A DNA stretch of 38,158 nt from NCBI GenBank assembly GCA_021809755.1, contig JAJZJZ010000010.1:1-38158 (forward strand), read 5' to 3'. The DNA is from Thermoplasmata archaeon. GTDB taxonomy: Archaea; Thermoplasmatota; Thermoplasmata; Thermoplasmatales; Thermoplasmataceae. This document shows positions 1 to 7,934 of this stretch, piece by piece. A model generated the notes under the pieces. That model was not told where the DNA came from and ran no database searches. It saw only the letters and a list, made by a program, of their open reading frames with translations. A program made the position numbers and the translations under genes. Position 1 is the stretch's first letter, and each line of letters opens with the position of its first letter.

Positions 1-960
1 TTTGCAGCTGTTGGATACATAGAGTTTAATAATTCTAATGATGCTTCATATGTTTATACATACATGAACTCTTCTGCACATACCTCGTATAACTACACCA
101 TAGGAACAGGTCAAAATATCTATCTAACCAACGGTCAGAATTATATCTATCAGTGGAGTCAGAGTACGTTTGGGGTAAACAACACATTATGGAATCTTTC
201 CATAACAATCGGCCTAGATGGGGCGAATATCATTGGAATTTTTTATTTCACACCGGATAACTTAAGTATTAGCCATTTTACAAGTCTGCTTAATGCTGAA
301 ATGTCTAAACTGGCAAACCCTTCATCGAATCTTATAAATAATGTGTTTATTACATCTTCACAAGTAGTCACCCAAACAAATATACCATTCGTTCATGATG
401 TGAGTGTCATTATTGGTATAAGCAACGGATTGCAGATGTTTGACGAGTATGCAAAGGCTTATAATTTATACCAAAGTGTCTCAAACCCAAGTGAACACCT
501 ACTAATCAATGACACTGTCGGGAATCTTACCCTCATAGGTATGTCCGAATATACTGCAGGATATTATAATTATTCTTCTGCAAGTGGGCAAATGATTGGC
601 TCTGTCCAGATTACAACTGGGGTTGCAATAGCAAACTTTACGAATACAAATACTCCCTCTACTATATTCACTGGCCTTAACTATTTAATCTCAGAAGACA
701 GCCAAGCTGCAGCAAACTCTTCAACAGGCTCGATAAACTACGGAAATCTTGGCTCTGGACAATATGTTTATATTCACGGACCAGCAGGTAACGCATATAC
801 ATACAATGGGCAGAGTTATCAATCGGTTAGTTTTGGCAATATGTCATTAATTTTCAGTTACGATGGCTCGTTCATTACTGTAATATATTATGTCGGACAC
901 TATGCATTAAGTAAATCTGCAGTCCTGAATCTTCTCAGTGATGAATATTCATACCTTTAA
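1..960 (+). CDS. Secreted modular surface protein, 5'-truncated by window edge
   Basis: The reading frame is open from base 1, so the N-terminus lies outside the window; the first ATG (64) is probably internal. About 319 residues are visible. The composition (Asn, Ser, Thr, Tyr, Gly rich, many N-x-S/T sequons, almost no Lys/Arg) is that of an archaeal extracytoplasmic glycoprotein. No membrane segment is seen in this part, and any signal peptide would be upstream. Two stretches of 39 residues, encoded by 196-312 and 841-957, align without gaps (about 14 identities by eye, sharing the S-x5-DG core and an L-S-x-S helix start). This indicates a repeated module of roughly 100 residues. A similar but weaker pattern lies between them and in the protein at 2677-3489. 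The function is unknown. The 3' end overlaps the ABC ATPase gene on the other strand by 26 bases. Confidence 0.75.
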   Translation, partial: FAAVGYIEFNNSNDASYVYTYMNSSAHTSYNYTIGTGQNIYLTNGQNYIYQWSQSTFGVNNTLWNLSITIGLDGANIIGIFYFTPDNLSISHFTSLLNAEMSKLANPSSNLINNVFITSSQVVTQTNIPFVHDVSVIIGISNGLQMFDEYAKAYNLYQSVSNPSEHLLINDTVGNLTLIGMSEYTAGYYNYSSASGQMIGSVQITTGVAIANFTNTNTPSTIFTGLNYLISEDSQAAANSSTGSINYGNLGSGQYVYIHGPAGNAYTYNGQSYQSVSFGNMSLIFSYDGSFITVIYYVGHYALSKSAVLNLLSDEYSYL

Positions 961-1840
961 TTTTTAATATATCCAAATATTTTCTTTTTAACATTGAATA
1001 ATCATTTATTCTTTTTATTTCATAACCTTGAGAATTTAATTCCCTGATCACTGAAATGATTTCTTCATTTTTGCTCATTTCAATTATAATTTCGCTTCCA
1101 GTGTGCTCATACTCTTTTGATAATGATAATGTTGGTTGGACGGACTTATCCAATGTAATAATTTTTTTATTTCCAGGGTAATCCATGATGACTGTTTCTT
1201 CTATTTTGCCATCTATGAGTATGATTACCTCATTGCAAAATTTTTCGAGTAAGCCCAAATCGTGTGAGGCCATTATCAAGATTTTATCCTTGACATTAGA
1301 GATTTGATGTATGATGTTATCAAGGACTAGTTCACCTAGAATGTCAAGATTATCTAATGGTTCATCAAGCAACACGATTTTCGGATTCCCTATAATGGCT
1401 GCACCAAGAGATAATCGCTTTAGTTCTCCTGTTGAATATGTATTTATTAGAGATTTTCCTTTTTTTTCCAGACCTATTTGTTCTAGTACTGAATTTACTT
1501 CTTCTGGAACTCCAAAATCCGTACCTTTTCTTATACAGTCTATAAAGCTAAGAAGATGTCTACCCGAGACAAATTGGTAAAACCTTGGATTCTCAATAAG
1601 TGATCCTGTCCCTATTACGGCATTTTTCCTGTCTTCTCTTATATCTATCCCATTTATTTCAATTTCCCCACGGAATAGTTCAACTGAGCCAGAAAGCAAT
1701 TTCAGAATTGTAGATTTCCCAGCACCATTGGGGCCTAAGAGTCCCAGAACTTTTGGCGATTCTATATTTAGTTCCTTAATTAATAGAGTCTTGTCTGGGC
1801 CCATACTTTTCTCAAGATGTCTAACTTTGATACTACTCAT
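935..1840 (-). CDS. ABC transporter ATP-binding protein (ABC-2 exporter type)
   Basis: Nucleotide-binding subunit that would power the neighbouring ABC-2 permease in the cytoplasm. The Walker A GPNGAGKST is at residues 36-44. A variant signature (YSTGEL in place of LSGGQ) lies near residue 137, followed by Walker B with LLDEP and a D-loop, then the switch histidine in ASHD. A C-terminal extension of about 80 residues after the ATPase core is typical of the drug/antibiotic/lipid exporter branch (CcmA/NatA-like). The ATG overlaps the permease stop by 4 bases, so the two are translationally coupled. The substrate cannot be read from the sequence. Confidence 0.93.
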   Translation of the reverse strand: MSSIKVRHLEKSMGPDKTLLIKELNIESPKVLGLLGPNGAGKSTILKLLSGSVELFRGEIEINGIDIREDRKNAVIGTGSLIENPRFYQFVSGRHLLSFIDCIRKGTDFGVPEEVNSVLEQIGLEKKGKSLINTYSTGELKRLSLGAAIIGNPKIVLLDEPLDNLDILGELVLDNIIHQISNVKDKILIMASHDLGLLEKFCNEVIILIDGKIEETVIMDYPGNKKIITLDKSVQPTLSLSKEYEHTGSEIIIEMSKNEEIISVIRELNSQGYEIKRINDYSMLKRKYLDILKIKGMNIHH

Positions 1841-2673
1841 TTAACTATCCCCCGTCTCAAAAACATAAGATAAGCTATTAACAAGAAGCAACCGGTGTAT
1901 GCTACCAATATTTCCACAGAAAACAAAATTTGAAATATGGGAGCTGGTGAAATGGAACCCCCATAATATAGAACATATGGATCAAGGTTCATGAAAACGC
2001 GATAAACTATTCTGTCTGCATTGGCCTTAATTAATAGAGGGTTTACATTTGATGCAGAAAAAATAAGAGAGACTATGTCCATTGCAACTATATACAGTAT
2101 AAGATAGGATATTGAAGCATTAGACTGCTTAGTAAAAAAGGTGCTAACTGCAATTCCCATTGATACATCAGAAAATGTCAATAGAAGAGCCAGAAGATAA
2201 TAGTCAATAAAATATGAGGATGGTAGAGATTGAAATTGAATTATATAAGCTACAAATTGAATTGCAATATATATGGTTACTATTGTTGCCGTAGCAATAA
2301 ATGAGGAAAGCAGCTTTCCTATTAGGATTATATCCCTTGAAACTGGAAGTGAAAAAAGCTGATAAATTGTTTTCTGCTCCAGTTCGTAAGAAATTGCTCC
2401 TGCAGCAAAGAATGCACTCCCAAGGATTGGTATATATATGAATATATTTCCCCAGATAAAATTGAAAGTTGCTTCCCTCAATTCTATCGGTAAGTGTAAT
2501 GATAAACCCCCCTCCTGAACAAAGCTTTGAATTACTGAACCAAGCGTAAAGAAAGTAAGAATAATCATTAAAATAGATATGAGTATTGTTAGGAAAGCCA
2601 TGAAAAAAAATGCACGGGAATTCCAAAAATTTAAAGTAAAAAAACTGGTGATTTTTCTAAGTTGAAATAGCAT
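1837..2673 (-). CDS. ABC-2 type transporter permease
   Basis: A membrane protein of 278 residues with about six hydrophobic segments: one at about residues 20-50 and the others spread to the C-terminus. A GAISYELEQKTIYQLFSLPV stretch follows the second segment; this E-x-G/K-T loop is characteristic of ABC-2 permeases that contact the ATPase. It is the middle gene of a tight operon, with a 3-base gap after the upstream secreted protein and a 4-base overlap with the ATPase. It probably works with the ATPase as a homodimeric exporter or as a lipid/peptide translocator; this is inference from the family. Confidence 0.9.
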   Translation of the reverse strand: MLFQLRKITSFFTLNFWNSRAFFFMAFLTILISILMIILTFFTLGSVIQSFVQEGGLSLHLPIELREATFNFIWGNIFIYIPILGSAFFAAGAISYELEQKTIYQLFSLPVSRDIILIGKLLSSFIATATIVTIYIAIQFVAYIIQFQSLPSSYFIDYYLLALLLTFSDVSMGIAVSTFFTKQSNASISYLILYIVAMDIVSLIFSASNVNPLLIKANADRIVYRVFMNLDPYVLYYGGSISPAPIFQILFSVEILVAYTGCFLLIAYLMFLRRGIVK

Positions 2674-2676
2674 ATT

Positions 2677-3489
2677 TTACCCCATAATTATTGACAAAAT
2701 CTGATTTGCAAGAGATACGAGAATATCAACATAATTTCCCAAGATTTTTATTTCTACCTTCTCCCCCACAGGCGGATAAACCAAAATATAATGAGGTAAA
2801 AGAGCTTCCAGCGTAAAATATATTTTATTTGCATTTACTGAATTATTAAACATTATGGAAATAAAATAGCCGTTGGAAGTAAGGTTTGCACTGATGAATT
2901 TTATGGGCGTCCCGTTATTAGACATATATACAAATGAAAATATTGAGTTCGAATCTATGAAGTTCTCCAGCCTCTCGTTCTTACCTTGATTAATAGAATA
3001 AGCCCTTAATGAATCTTCTATGGCTGGTAATTTCCCCATTATATCTATACCAGGGAGCGGATTGGCGAAACAAAAAGTATTACTCACATACATAGTCCTG
3101 TATGACCCCAAAGAATTGCTGGTGTTCAGATTTGAGGATGTCTTATTCAGGTTAACAATGAATTTATAAATAGGAGACCCGTGAGATGATGTTACGTATG
3201 ATATGGAGATACTTTCATTGAGCCCTTTAGAAAAAACTGTTGAAAACGTGCCTAAGTGGTTTGAGGGGAAATATAGGATTACTCCACTAAGGTTACCTGA
3301 CACATATGTATATGATTTGGCACCGTTAAATTGACTATAGAGAACAAATGTAGAATTATCAGGGATAAAATAGAATGGATTGCTTAACTCTTTGATTTTG
3401 TTTGCTGAATATGAAATAGAAACAGTAATCCCCGCCATGAATAATGAAAATACTATTAAAGCTGTAAGGATTTTATATTTATATTTCAT
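2677..3489 (-). CDS. Membrane-anchored extracytoplasmic protein, first gene of ABC operon
   Basis: 270 residues. A positively charged N-terminus (MKYKYK) is followed by one hydrophobic segment at about residues 8-28, so it is a signal peptide or signal anchor. The rest is rich in Asn, Ser and Tyr with many N-x-S/T sequons and is presumably outside the cell. I do not recognise the family. Segments such as the N-L-T-x3-GYFISIMF stretch near the C-terminus resemble in spacing the module of the protein at 1-960, suggesting distant homology. It lies 3 bases upstream of the permease and is the first gene of the operon, so a role as a substrate-binding or accessory surface subunit of the exporter is a reasonable guess, no more. 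Confidence 0.8.
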   Translation of the reverse strand: MKYKYKILTALIVFSLFMAGITVSISYSANKIKELSNPFYFIPDNSTFVLYSQFNGAKSYTYVSGNLSGVILYFPSNHLGTFSTVFSKGLNESISISYVTSSHGSPIYKFIVNLNKTSSNLNTSNSLGSYRTMYVSNTFCFANPLPGIDIMGKLPAIEDSLRAYSINQGKNERLENFIDSNSIFSFVYMSNNGTPIKFISANLTSNGYFISIMFNNSVNANKIYFTLEALLPHYILVYPPVGEKVEIKILGNYVDILVSLANQILSIIMG

Positions 3490-3612
3490 AGCTTTGGATA
3501 TTATTGAGTCTAATAAATTTGTTCAGACTGTAGGAGTTCTAATTTTTTTAAGTTCAAATCTCATTAAAATTACTAATTTTCAATTTCGATCATGAAGTTT
3601 TATTTATAGAAA

Positions 3613-3621
3613 GATATATTT
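3613..3621 (+). promoter_or_regulatory. TATA box of the 3643 gene
   Basis: GATATATTT is centred about 26 bases before the ATG at 3643. This places the transcription start at or next to the start codon, the leaderless arrangement common in Thermoplasmatales. No Shine-Dalgarno motif precedes the ATG. Confidence 0.5.
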
Positions 3622-3642
3622 GTTATCATTCCAATTAAGTTT

Positions 3643-4263
3643 ATGGAAACTTTTGAGGTTATGGAACATTCCAAAAATTCCAATTTAGAGAAGGATCAGA
3701 AAGAAATCATTGCAATTGAATATGTAAAGCCTACTTACATAAAAGGCATAGTATCTTTAGATGTAAAGAAGGGAGATGAAATTTCAGTGGAAGACAGTAA
3801 GATTTACAAGAATGGTTCAGAGATAGGATATGTTACTATGAAAAAGAGTTCAGATGATATAGTTTTGGACACCACTCACGACATAAAATATACGGGCGGT
3901 TATTCAATAGACGGTAAGACCATCTATCTAGATGAACATTTTCCAAAAACTCTCAAGGTCGAGGGAAAGAATATTGATGCAACTGCGACTATTGGACTTC
4001 ATCATGAACTACCAGAAAAATGGCTTTCTGACAATGATTTTGAATACCCATATGCACATGAGGTTGCCACAGGAATAGAAAAGAAATATGTTGAGTATCT
4101 CGGGGTAACATGGAAAGGCTATTGCGATGAAGTCGATAAAAATCTGAGGAAAGTATATAGCCAGAAGTTAAAGGAATCCCCAGCTTCATTAGATCTGGCA
4201 CCCTATCTGTATTGCAGAGACAGGGAGGCCCTGAAGGAGATTAGAGAAAGCCAACCTGAATGA
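3643..4263 (+). CDS. Hypothetical protein with HH-ELPEKW and Y-x2-AHE-x-A helices
   Basis: 206 residues, soluble, with no signal peptide or membrane segment. The N-terminal half is beta-rich, including a repeated K-x-D-E/G pattern at residues 35-75 and a GYSIDGKTIYLDEHFPKTL stretch near 87-105. The C-terminal half is helical and carries H-H-E-L-P-E-K-W and Y-P-Y-A-H-E-V-A-T-G-I-E, spaced about 20 residues apart. This recalls a group of small uncharacterised proteins found in phages and bacteria that have HE-x2-E and AH-x-x-A-x3-E helix pairs. That resemblance is from memory, and metal binding is only inferred. A monocistronic gene with its own TATA box. No function is assigned. Confidence 0.75.
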   Translation: METFEVMEHSKNSNLEKDQKEIIAIEYVKPTYIKGIVSLDVKKGDEISVEDSKIYKNGSEIGYVTMKKSSDDIVLDTTHDIKYTGGYSIDGKTIYLDEHFPKTLKVEGKNIDATATIGLHHELPEKWLSDNDFEYPYAHEVATGIEKKYVEYLGVTWKGYCDEVDKNLRKVYSQKLKESPASLDLAPYLYCRDREALKEIRESQPE

Positions 4264-4291
4264 TAAGTTGCTGACAAAAATTTGATTCAAT

Positions 4292-4561
4292 TCAATGGTG
4301 ACTGTTCTTGGTTTCCATATTTTTTAGGTATTGGGACACTTTCTCAACTTCATAATTTAGATTTTCCACTATTTTATCGCCAGCAGGCCTCTCCTTCAAT
4401 ATAAATCCATTTTTTGTGACCAGAAATAAATAAGACTTCTTCTTCATATCTATACCAAGGCATATTCCGTGGTTTTCAATTAGATATTTTATAAAAAATT
4501 TTTCAGAATAGAATTTCATCTGAATCAATAAATGCAGTTCAAATAGATTATATTTTAGCAT
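4292..4561 (-). CDS. Possible small hypothetical protein (89 aa)
   Basis: A start-to-stop ORF on the minus strand between two plus-strand genes; nothing else explains 4264-4581. The protein has an aromatic, Lys-rich N-terminal half and a short C-terminal helix, with no recognised domain. Its start lies only 20 bases from the ATG of the divergent methyltransferase gene, so the two promoters would have to overlap each other's coding regions. It may be real or chance. Confidence 0.4.
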   Translation of the reverse strand: MLKYNLFELHLLIQMKFYSEKFFIKYLIENHGICLGIDMKKKSYLFLVTKNGFILKERPAGDKIVENLNYEVEKVSQYLKNMETKNSHH

Positions 4562-4581
4562 TTCCTATTCATTTTAGATAT

Positions 4582-5724
4582 ATGAGGAATAATGAGGAAT
4601 ATTTAATATTAAAAATTGACAAGAAGACCATACCTCTGGCATTCGTAGAGGTAAATTCCTCTGTCTATGTAATTTCTTCTGGAAATTCAAATCGCTGGCC
4701 GAGTGAAGTTCTGAGAGAGGGAATTGCGAAGATCTTCTTCCGTGGAGAGGAAATACTGGTCAAATCAAAACTTGTAACAGATTCCAATGAACAGAAGGAT
4801 ATTAGGGCTGCAATGTTGGTAAAATATGGAAATCTGAATTTCGATAAATGGTTTCCGAAAATATCAAGGATTATTAAATTTTCACAAACAAATTCAGACT
4901 CTGGGAATAGTGTCAATCACTATACTAACTGGTTAAAGGATGAGTTTGATTCCATTGCTTTTAATTATGACCATCATATATATGACAATCTCGTCAACAA
5001 TTATCTCAGGGAACGATCTATTACCCTAATGAAAACATATTTCCCACCCTCGAGAAGGCTCATGGAAATTGGCTCGGGAACTGGCACTGAAACTTTGGAA
5101 ATGCTGAAAGACGGCTATGAGATTACGGCCGTAGACATATCGGAAAACATGAATTCCATATTAAAAAAGAAGGCAATGGAAGCAAAAGTTAGCCACCTTC
5201 TTAGAACATTGACAGTGAAGGCGTCAGATCTCATAAATTATGAAGAGGAATTTATCAATAAGCCTTTTGATGGATTGTACTCTAATTATGGAGCACTAAA
5301 TTGCGAACCTGATATTGAAAGCATTATTGAAATTATTCATAAAATAGTTAAACCACATGGAAAGGTAGTTCTTGGGATTTTCAACAAATTTTGTCTATTA
5401 GAAATGACTGCCCATATGATTGGATTGAAACCACGAAGGGTTTTTGAGAGATTTTCAACCAAGATTCCGGAAGGATCATCCAGATTCTGTATAGATGTAT
5501 ACCCTTATTCGCCGGCATACCTTAAGAGATTGTTTTTAAAAAGATTTGATATTGAGATGATATATGGCTGTCCTGTTATATTACCGCCTTCAAATTACTC
5601 CTCGTTAATTAAGGGAAGGATCAGTGAAGAGAGAGTTAAGAAAATTGACATATTTTTTTCCAAATTATGGCCATTCAAATATATGGGCGACCATACACTA
5701 TATTTCCTAAGCAATAAGAATTGA
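4582..5724 (+). CDS. SAM-dependent methyltransferase with N-terminal split-barrel-like domain
   Basis: 380 residues in two parts. From about residue 115 it is a class I methyltransferase. The F-D-x-I-A-x-x-Y-D lead-in is at 122-130, motif I is LMEIGSGTGTETLEM (160-174), and the acidic end of strand 2 is AVDIS (183-187). The region following FDGLYSNYGALNC corresponds to motif IV. The first 110 residues are a separate domain with a WPSEVLREGIAKIFFRGEEI stretch and an acidic/KYG ending. This pattern resembles FMN/F420-binding split-barrel proteins (pyridoxamine-phosphate-oxidase or DDN type), which is inference from pattern memory. The substrate is unknown; small-molecule or lipid O/C-methylation is likely. 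It is convergent with the glycosyltransferase gene. Confidence 0.85.
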   Translation: MRNNEEYLILKIDKKTIPLAFVEVNSSVYVISSGNSNRWPSEVLREGIAKIFFRGEEILVKSKLVTDSNEQKDIRAAMLVKYGNLNFDKWFPKISRIIKFSQTNSDSGNSVNHYTNWLKDEFDSIAFNYDHHIYDNLVNNYLRERSITLMKTYFPPSRRLMEIGSGTGTETLEMLKDGYEITAVDISENMNSILKKKAMEAKVSHLLRTLTVKASDLINYEEEFINKPFDGLYSNYGALNCEPDIESIIEIIHKIVKPHGKVVLGIFNKFCLLEMTAHMIGLKPRRVFERFSTKIPEGSSRFCIDVYPYSPAYLKRLFLKRFDIEMIYGCPVILPPSNYSSLIKGRISEERVKKIDIFFSKLWPFKYMGDHTLYFLSNKN

Positions 5725-5737
5725 CCTCTAACCACTT

Positions 5738-6616
5738 TCAAGATTTTGAGGTTTCAATATTTTTCCATAAAATCTGGTCATGGTTGGTGAAAACATCAAT
5801 ATAAGCTGATAATTTAGCTATTATCTCAATTAGAATAAGAAGTGGAAATATTAATGCCCATCTTTTGTTTCTTTTCAAAGTCTTCTTAAAGATTGCCAGC
5901 GTTCCCCTGCTATTATTCAACACCATAAAAGAAACTGAACTCGGTCTTTCAAGTTTCCTTCCTATTTGTATGTGCCCATAATTAATTCGTCGTCTTTGTT
6001 GAATCAGATCGGTCAAAGTCGATGGAACAAAGTTTTTCACCTCTATGTCTCCAAAATATACTCCTTTAGCACCATTTTTCTGAGCAAGAAGACACTGATA
6101 TGCATCATCGTTCACGACTTCAGGAAGCTTTTCTAGAAATTTTCTTTTAATATAAAGGAATTCACCCCCGTGAATCGGTATCCCATTATTTGAAAAAAAT
6201 CTCAACTGAATATCACGTATACACCAGAGAAGGCATCCAGCTTTCCTGATTAAACCGTTCACCTTTACCTGCGTAACGTTCGTAAGAGCTAATCCATGGT
6301 CCCCTATTCTTTCCATAATATCTTGAAATATAGACGAATCAAATGTAATATCAGAAGAAATTAAAAAGACGTTTTCATTATCTATTAATTTCAATGCACG
6401 ATTATAAGCTGAACTTTTGCCCGTCCTGTCTCGGGAATATGAAATTATATCGGTTTGATTGTTGTGAGATGATATAAAGTCGGGTATACTCTTGTCCCCA
6501 TCTATCGCCCAAATTATCTGATTTAATCCCGAATTGTGTAATAAGGGGTAAATTCTCTCGACCGAGTAGAGATCGTTGTTAGAAAATACGATTGCGGTGC
6601 TATTTATCGTTATCAT
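5738..6616 (-). CDS. Family 2 glycosyltransferase, membrane-anchored
   Basis: A GT-A fold glycosyltransferase. It begins with a strand plus SVERIYPLL, then IIWAIDGD, a G-K-S-x-A-Y-N-R-A-L-K nucleotide-sugar motif and LISSDITFDSS (a DxD-like metal site). Later come a GGEFLYIKR acceptor-site region, DDAYQCLLA (the catalytic D-D position) and Q-Q-R-R-R, typical of processive or polyprenyl-linked family 2 enzymes. A hydrophobic segment close to the C-terminus (about residues 253-272 of the short form) anchors it to the membrane. I start it at the ATG at 6616, preceded by AAGGGTGATG. The longer open frame, to 6709, would overlap the upstream gene by 110 bases and lacks a better start. The overlap with the upstream gene is 17 bases, so the two are co-translated. 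Confidence 0.85.
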   Translation of the reverse strand: MITINSTAIVFSNNDLYSVERIYPLLHNSGLNQIIWAIDGDKSIPDFISSHNNQTDIISYSRDRTGKSSAYNRALKLIDNENVFLISSDITFDSSIFQDIMERIGDHGLALTNVTQVKVNGLIRKAGCLLWCIRDIQLRFFSNNGIPIHGGEFLYIKRKFLEKLPEVVNDDAYQCLLAQKNGAKGVYFGDIEVKNFVPSTLTDLIQQRRRINYGHIQIGRKLERPSSVSFMVLNNSRGTLAIFKKTLKRNKRWALIFPLLILIEIIAKLSAYIDVFTNHDQILWKNIETSKS

Positions 6617-7241
6617 CACCCTTGAAGTCCATTTCATACCGTCTATATTTTTCCGAGTCAAGGTAAAAATATCTTCTGGAGATCTTTGGGCTAAATTTTG
6701 CAGATTCACCCTTTTTCATTACATCAATATGAGAATTTATTTGTGTCTTGATATACAAAAAAGGAGCCAGAAATAAGAATATAACGAAATCTACAATACT
6801 ATGAATTTTAAATCTTCCGTTATTCCCAACATTGGAATGGGTTTTCATCTTGAAAAGCAGTTCTTCGTAATATTCAGATCCATGAAGAGGGATAACTCTC
6901 TTCGCATCTGTTTTCTTCAAGGGACTCATGCTACCAGAATAAAAATCAGCTGCATAGTCTGCATCCATGAATAAGGAAAGACATATTTCCTTGTCTCTTA
7001 CCATTCTTCTCGCTATTAGAGACTTTAAAATAACCGTCCACAACTTGCTTTTTTCAGAAATTATGAACACATCAACATCATCCTCTTCCCTGGGCTCATA
7101 TGATACTGACCCTGAAATTCCAATAAATTTGACTGACTTCTTTTTAAGGTATCCCGAAAAGTTTACAGCCTGTTCAATTTTCCTTGTCTTTGATTCGGAC
7201 ATAACCGAACTTTCATTATTATTAATTGATTCTAATTGCAA
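6600..7241 (-). CDS. Nucleotidyltransferase-fold protein with C-terminal membrane segment
   Basis: 213 residues. The stretch GISGSVSYEPREEDDVDVFI at about residues 41-60 has the G-S-x(n)-D-x-D signature of the Pol-beta/KNTase nucleotidyltransferase superfamily. The second half has a hydrophobic segment near residues 146-164 (DFVIFLFLAPFLYI), unusual for this fold. The start codon is TTG at 7241 with a GGGGGTT stretch upstream; an ATG at 7202 is an alternative that would shorten it by 13 residues. It is the first gene of a two-gene unit with the glycosyltransferase, so a role in nucleotide-sugar or glycolipid chemistry at the membrane is plausible but unproven. Confidence 0.75.
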   Translation of the reverse strand: MQLESINNNESSVMSESKTRKIEQAVNFSGYLKKKSVKFIGISGSVSYEPREEDDVDVFIISEKSKLWTVILKSLIARRMVRDKEICLSLFMDADYAADFYSGSMSPLKKTDAKRVIPLHGSEYYEELLFKMKTHSNVGNNGRFKIHSIVDFVIFLFLAPFLYIKTQINSHIDVMKKGESAKFSPKISRRYFYLDSEKYRRYEMDFKGDDNDK

Positions 7242-7395
7242 ACCTCATAACCCCCGTGATCCATGATTACTGGAAAAACAAGTAAAAAAAATACCGTGAG
7301 GGAGCATGAATACTTATATAATTTGCAGTTATTAAATCTTTATACTTCCCATTTTCATAACATTTAAAGACTGAAAATTATATTTAATGTCAACG

Positions 7396-7404
7396 TTTAT
7401 ATAT
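7396..7404 (+). promoter_or_regulatory. TATA box of the 7425 gene / second ABC operon
   Basis: TTTATATAT is centred about 25 bases before the ATG at 7425, so the mRNA should start at or within a few bases of the start codon. It lies in a 183-base divergent gap (7242-7424) that also serves the minus-strand nucleotidyltransferase-like gene. Confidence 0.6.
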
Positions 7405-7424
7405 TATAAATATGTATATATGAT

Positions 7425-7895
7425 ATGAATAAATCAATGTTAACTGGCAAGGAGGGCAAGATAAGGATTTTAGGTTTCTTATTCTTAATTGACTTTATTG
7501 TCACAATGGTAATCCTGTTTACTGACAAAAACTTGCAAAACGATTTTGGTATATACACAGGAAGCGGATATTTTATACACTGGTACGGGCTACTTGTCAC
7601 GGGGATACTCGACATTATTGGGGCAATTCTCCTATTTATTAAACCGGAGAAGCTCTTCCTAATATTTGGAACTATATGGTCTGTGTTTATGATAGGCTTC
7701 ACATTTGGAGATATATTACTTTATAATGAGGTTGGTTTAAGCAATGCTAACCAATTTGCTACTTACTTATTTGGGTTGTCCAAATATCCAGGTGCAGAAC
7801 CTTATTATCCGGGTCTCTATGATATTCTGGTTGCCATATATATTGTTGCTTTTGTCTACGCCTTGATAATTCTTATCAAGGAAAGAAGTGCATAG
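7425..7895 (+). CDS. Four-helix integral membrane protein of unknown function
   Basis: 156 residues with four hydrophobic segments at about residues 15-32, 52-72, 77-96 and 130-150. A short loop containing YPGAEPYYPG lies between the last two. No known domain is recognised. It sits 39 bases before the GTG start of the ABC ATPase on the same strand and has its own TATA box, so it probably heads the three-gene transcript. It may be an accessory subunit of that exporter; this is inference from position only. Confidence 0.8.
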   Translation: MNKSMLTGKEGKIRILGFLFLIDFIVTMVILFTDKNLQNDFGIYTGSGYFIHWYGLLVTGILDIIGAILLFIKPEKLFLIFGTIWSVFMIGFTFGDILLYNEVGLSNANQFATYLFGLSKYPGAEPYYPGLYDILVAIYIVAFVYALIILIKERSA

Positions 7896-7934
7896 GGACA
7901 AAATAATTCATATATTTTGTTTTTATCAGGCATA

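Noticed and set aside
6617-6709. N-terminal extension of the glycosyltransferase frame to 6709
   Set aside because: It would overlap the upstream gene by 110 bases and its translation does not resemble a GT2 start; the ATG at 6616 with AAGGGTGATG upstream and a typical first beta strand is better.
7917-7934. TTG start for the second ABC ATPase
   Set aside because: The conserved beginning of ABC ATPases falls at the GTG at 7935, and the six extra residues match nothing.
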